Assembly: GCA_001800675.1 (NCBI GenBank)
Contig: MGVW01000035.1
Location: forward strand, 72,242 to 103,851
From: Euryarchaeota archaeon RBG_13_57_23
GTDB lineage: Archaea > Thermoplasmatota > Thermoplasmata > UBA10834
DNA: 31,610 nucleotides
Reading direction: 5' to 3'
The translations under genes were made by a program, and so were the position numbers. The notes under the pieces were generated by a model, which was not told the origin of the DNA, ran no database searches, and saw only the letters and a program-made list of their open reading frames with translations. Below are positions 29,699 to 31,610 of the stretch, in pieces. Numbering within the stretch: the first letter of the stretch is position 1; each line of letters begins with the position of its first letter.

Positions 29699-31610
29699 CT
29701 ACTCGAGATAGACCGCGGGCCTTCCAGGCTTGGCGAACCTGGCCTTCCCTTTCGAATCTATGCGGTCAGGGTCCGATGCCGAGAACACTAGGACCTCACA
29801 GCCGAATTCGCGCTGGAGGAAAGGCACGCTCTTCTTCAGGACCTCCAACTCGTCGATCGATGCCCCCAGCGCCCTCCTGTCCTCTGGAGATGCCTTCGCG
29901 ACGTCCATCGCGAGGTCCTTCGCGTAGGCAGGTATCTCCTTCTTCTCCTCTGCGCTCTTGGCGGACGCCATCGCCTTCTTGATCAGTGCGGAGATGTCCG
30001 GCCTGCCCTTCGTGACTGCCAGGGCGTCCGCGAGCATGTCGTGCTTCCACTTCGGGGACGTCATCACGACAACCTTTGAGGGTTTGATCTCGGTCACCTT
30101 CAGGATCTCCGTGATGTCATCCAAGAGCCTCATCACGAGGCGCTCCTTGGCTTCCTCACGTATGACAGAATCGGACATCGATCCCGGAGGGAGTTGCACT
30201 TGCGAGACGAACGGCTTCTTCCCGATGCGCTCCCACATCTCCTCGGCGATGTGAGGCGTAACCGGGGCCATGAGTGGGACGAGTCTCTCGAGGGCTGCCA
30301 TGATGACCGACTTGTTCTTACCTCCCCTTCTCACATACCATTTCAGGTCCTGGGGCATTTCGAAGTAAACTTCGTTGACGAAGGCCCTCAGGTCGAAATC
30401 CTCCATGTACTTGTGGAGTCCCTGCAAGCGGCTCTCCATCCTGGCGCCGAGCCAGGCGTCGATCTCAGAACTGTCCGATGTTGTGACTGACCTGAGCTCC
30501 TCGACGGTCGCCCACAGTCTCTCGAGCCTGTCCCTGTAGCCCTCGACCTTCTCGTCCTCCCAGGCCACGTCGACATACAGAGACGCTATGTGCGCGTAAA
30601 AGAGGCGCATCGCGTCAACGCCGAATCTTTCGGCCGCGTCCGGGATGGGCTGCGCACCGCCCTTCGACTTCGATATCTTGCCACCTGTCGCAGTGATGTA
30701 CCAGTTGACCAGAATTCCCCTAGGCCAGTGCTGTGGCCTCAGGACTGCTACGTGGTTCATGAGGAATACCGGGAAGTGGACCGTCATGTGCTCCTTCCCG
30801 CCCAGGTTGATGTCGAGCGGATACCAGTACTCGAACTCGCTTCTTATCGATTCGATGACATCCTTCGAAGACCCCGTGCTCTTCGCCACTGACGCCCCGT
30901 CCCCCTTTCCTAGCAGGACGTAGTCGAAGAACTCCTCGTCCATCTTCTCGGCCTGGATCTGTCCGCTGTTCGCGTACATCGACACCACATAGTATACAGG
31001 ATAGAGTGTGCTATCTGCTATCGCTTCGATTATCCATCTCTGGTCGAACGGAAATCGCGTACCGAGCCAGTTGCCCATGCGTACGCAGGCCCTCTCGCGG
31101 TACCACTCAAGTACGTTCTGGATATTGTCATAGTACTCTCTCGGGAGGATCTTCATGGTCAGAGCTTGTTCTCTGGATCTCGCGGTGAGTGCCGGGTTCG
31201 CGTAATCGATGAACCACTGGTCCGGTATCTTCTTGATGAAGACCTTCGCCCCGCACCTGCAGATCACCTCCTCAGAGAGGTCGTGAAACACATCGGCTTG
31301 ACCGGAGGAGAGCATCTCCTCCCGCATAGCGTCCTTGGCCTGTTCTACAGGCCGCCCCGCGTATTCCCCGCAGGACTTGTTCATGACACCTTTGTGGAAA
31401 CCAGTCTTGTATACTTCCTTCGTTGCGACATCCAGCTTCGGGTCTGAGAGTGAGTTTATCCCCATTTTCTCGGTTATCTCGACAGCCGGCAAAGGACCCC
31501 AGCCAGGAGTATCAATGATTGGAATGGGACCGGCTTCTTCGATCATCTGATCGGTTATACCGTATCGATCCCTGGTAGCCTTGTCCTTCTTCAGTTCGAC
31601 AAGACCGATC
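29699..31610 (-). CDS. leuS: Leucyl-tRNA synthetase, archaeal type, 5' end outside window
   Basis: The last 637 residues of a class I synthetase; the frame stays open to the right edge, where VGLVELKKDKATRDRYGITDQ can be read. The stretch with KSCGEYAGRPVEQAKDAMREEM belongs to the editing-domain region, ICRCGAKVFIKKIPDQWFIDY and WIIEAIADSTLYPVYYV to the catalytic core, and GGKISKSKGGAQPI is the KMSKS signature with Ile in place of Met. A helical anticodon-binding domain follows, and the C-terminal segment (FLQREFGCEVLVFSASD) is the archaeal/eukaryotic-type tail. It attaches leucine to tRNA-Leu. It lies upstream of the MMPL gene on the same strand, 107 bp apart. Confidence 0.96.
   Translation of the reverse strand, partial: IGLVELKKDKATRDRYGITDQMIEEAGPIPIIDTPGWGPLPAVEITEKMGINSLSDPKLDVATKEVYKTGFHKGVMNKSCGEYAGRPVEQAKDAMREEMLSSGQADVFHDLSEEVICRCGAKVFIKKIPDQWFIDYANPALTARSREQALTMKILPREYYDNIQNVLEWYRERACVRMGNWLGTRFPFDQRWIIEAIADSTLYPVYYVVSMYANSGQIQAEKMDEEFFDYVLLGKGDGASVAKSTGSSKDVIESIRSEFEYWYPLDINLGGKEHMTVHFPVFLMNHVAVLRPQHWPRGILVNWYITATGGKISKSKGGAQPIPDAAERFGVDAMRLFYAHIASLYVDVAWEDEKVEGYRDRLERLWATVEELRSVTTSDSSEIDAWLGARMESRLQGLHKYMEDFDLRAFVNEVYFEMPQDLKWYVRRGGKNKSVIMAALERLVPLMAPVTPHIAEEMWERIGKKPFVSQVQLPPGSMSDSVIREEAKERLVMRLLDDITEILKVTEIKPSKVVVMTSPKWKHDMLADALAVTKGRPDISALIKKAMASAKSAEEKKEIPAYAKDLAMDVAKASPEDRRALGASIDELEVLKKSVPFLQREFGCEVLVFSASDPDRIDSKGKARFAKPGRPAVYLE

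Noticed and set aside
1..31610. CRISPR arrays, insertion sequences, prophage genes
   Set aside because: No regularly spaced repeats, transposase, integrase or phage structural genes were seen in any frame.

Overview
The window is a gene-dense, GC-rich stretch of an archaeal chromosome. Archaeal-only or archaeal-type genes run through it: RNA polymerase subunit Rpo7 (E') with Spt4, a GTP-dependent dephospho-CoA kinase, SRP54, an archaeal SRP RNA, TrmY, aIF6, ribosomal proteins L31e, L39e and S19e, a PDCD5-like protein, an MptE-like pterin enzyme and a DUF373 protein. TATA boxes about 25 nt upstream of transcripts, several apparently leaderless genes, many zinc-ribbon and coiled-coil proteins, winged-helix regulators with an IPIAACYRRI helix, and a DUF835 protein suggest the Thermoplasmatota. 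That placement is an inference; no rRNA is present to confirm it.

Left part (1-5.1 kb): on the minus strand, rpo7-spt4-dephospho-CoA kinase lies downstream of a K+-independent H+-pumping pyrophosphatase. Two stand-alone Lrp/AsnC effector-binding domains follow, then a plus-strand coiled-coil protein. From 5.1 to 10.2 kb a winged-helix regulator paired with a triple-zinc-ribbon protein is followed by a COG1340-like coiled-coil protein, a strong hairpin that may be a small RNA, the srp54-trmY pair and a second winged-helix regulator paralogous to the first.

Middle (10.3-15 kb): purB is followed by tRNA-Ala(CGC) and then an unusual 600-bp zone of small ORFs. Two of these, a 54-aa four-cysteine protein and a 25-aa very basic peptide, lie in what look like tandem cassettes sharing a GC-rich hairpin element upstream and an identical 14-base repeat downstream. 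Next come two paralogous zinc-ribbon/2-TM/zinc-ribbon proteins on either side of a CxxCxxCC protein, and the SRP RNA at about 14.56-14.88 kb. SRP RNA and SRP54 therefore lie within 7 kb of each other.

Right part (15-31.6 kb): a long minus-strand run, DUF373-mptE-small protein-M50 protease-wHTH protein-AIR-synthase-like protein, is probably one operon with one internal promoter. After a zinc-ribbon protein and a metallo-hydrolase comes the ribosomal cluster rps19e-pdcd5-rpl39e-rpl31e-eif6, divergent from ubiX. It is followed by a two-gene unit encoding an MMPL/RND transporter and a membrane protein that joins a C4HC3 RING-variant-like zinc domain to DUF835. A 5'-truncated leucyl-tRNA synthetase closes the window. 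The RING-like membrane DUF835 protein and the tandem small-ORF cassettes are the most novel-looking items.
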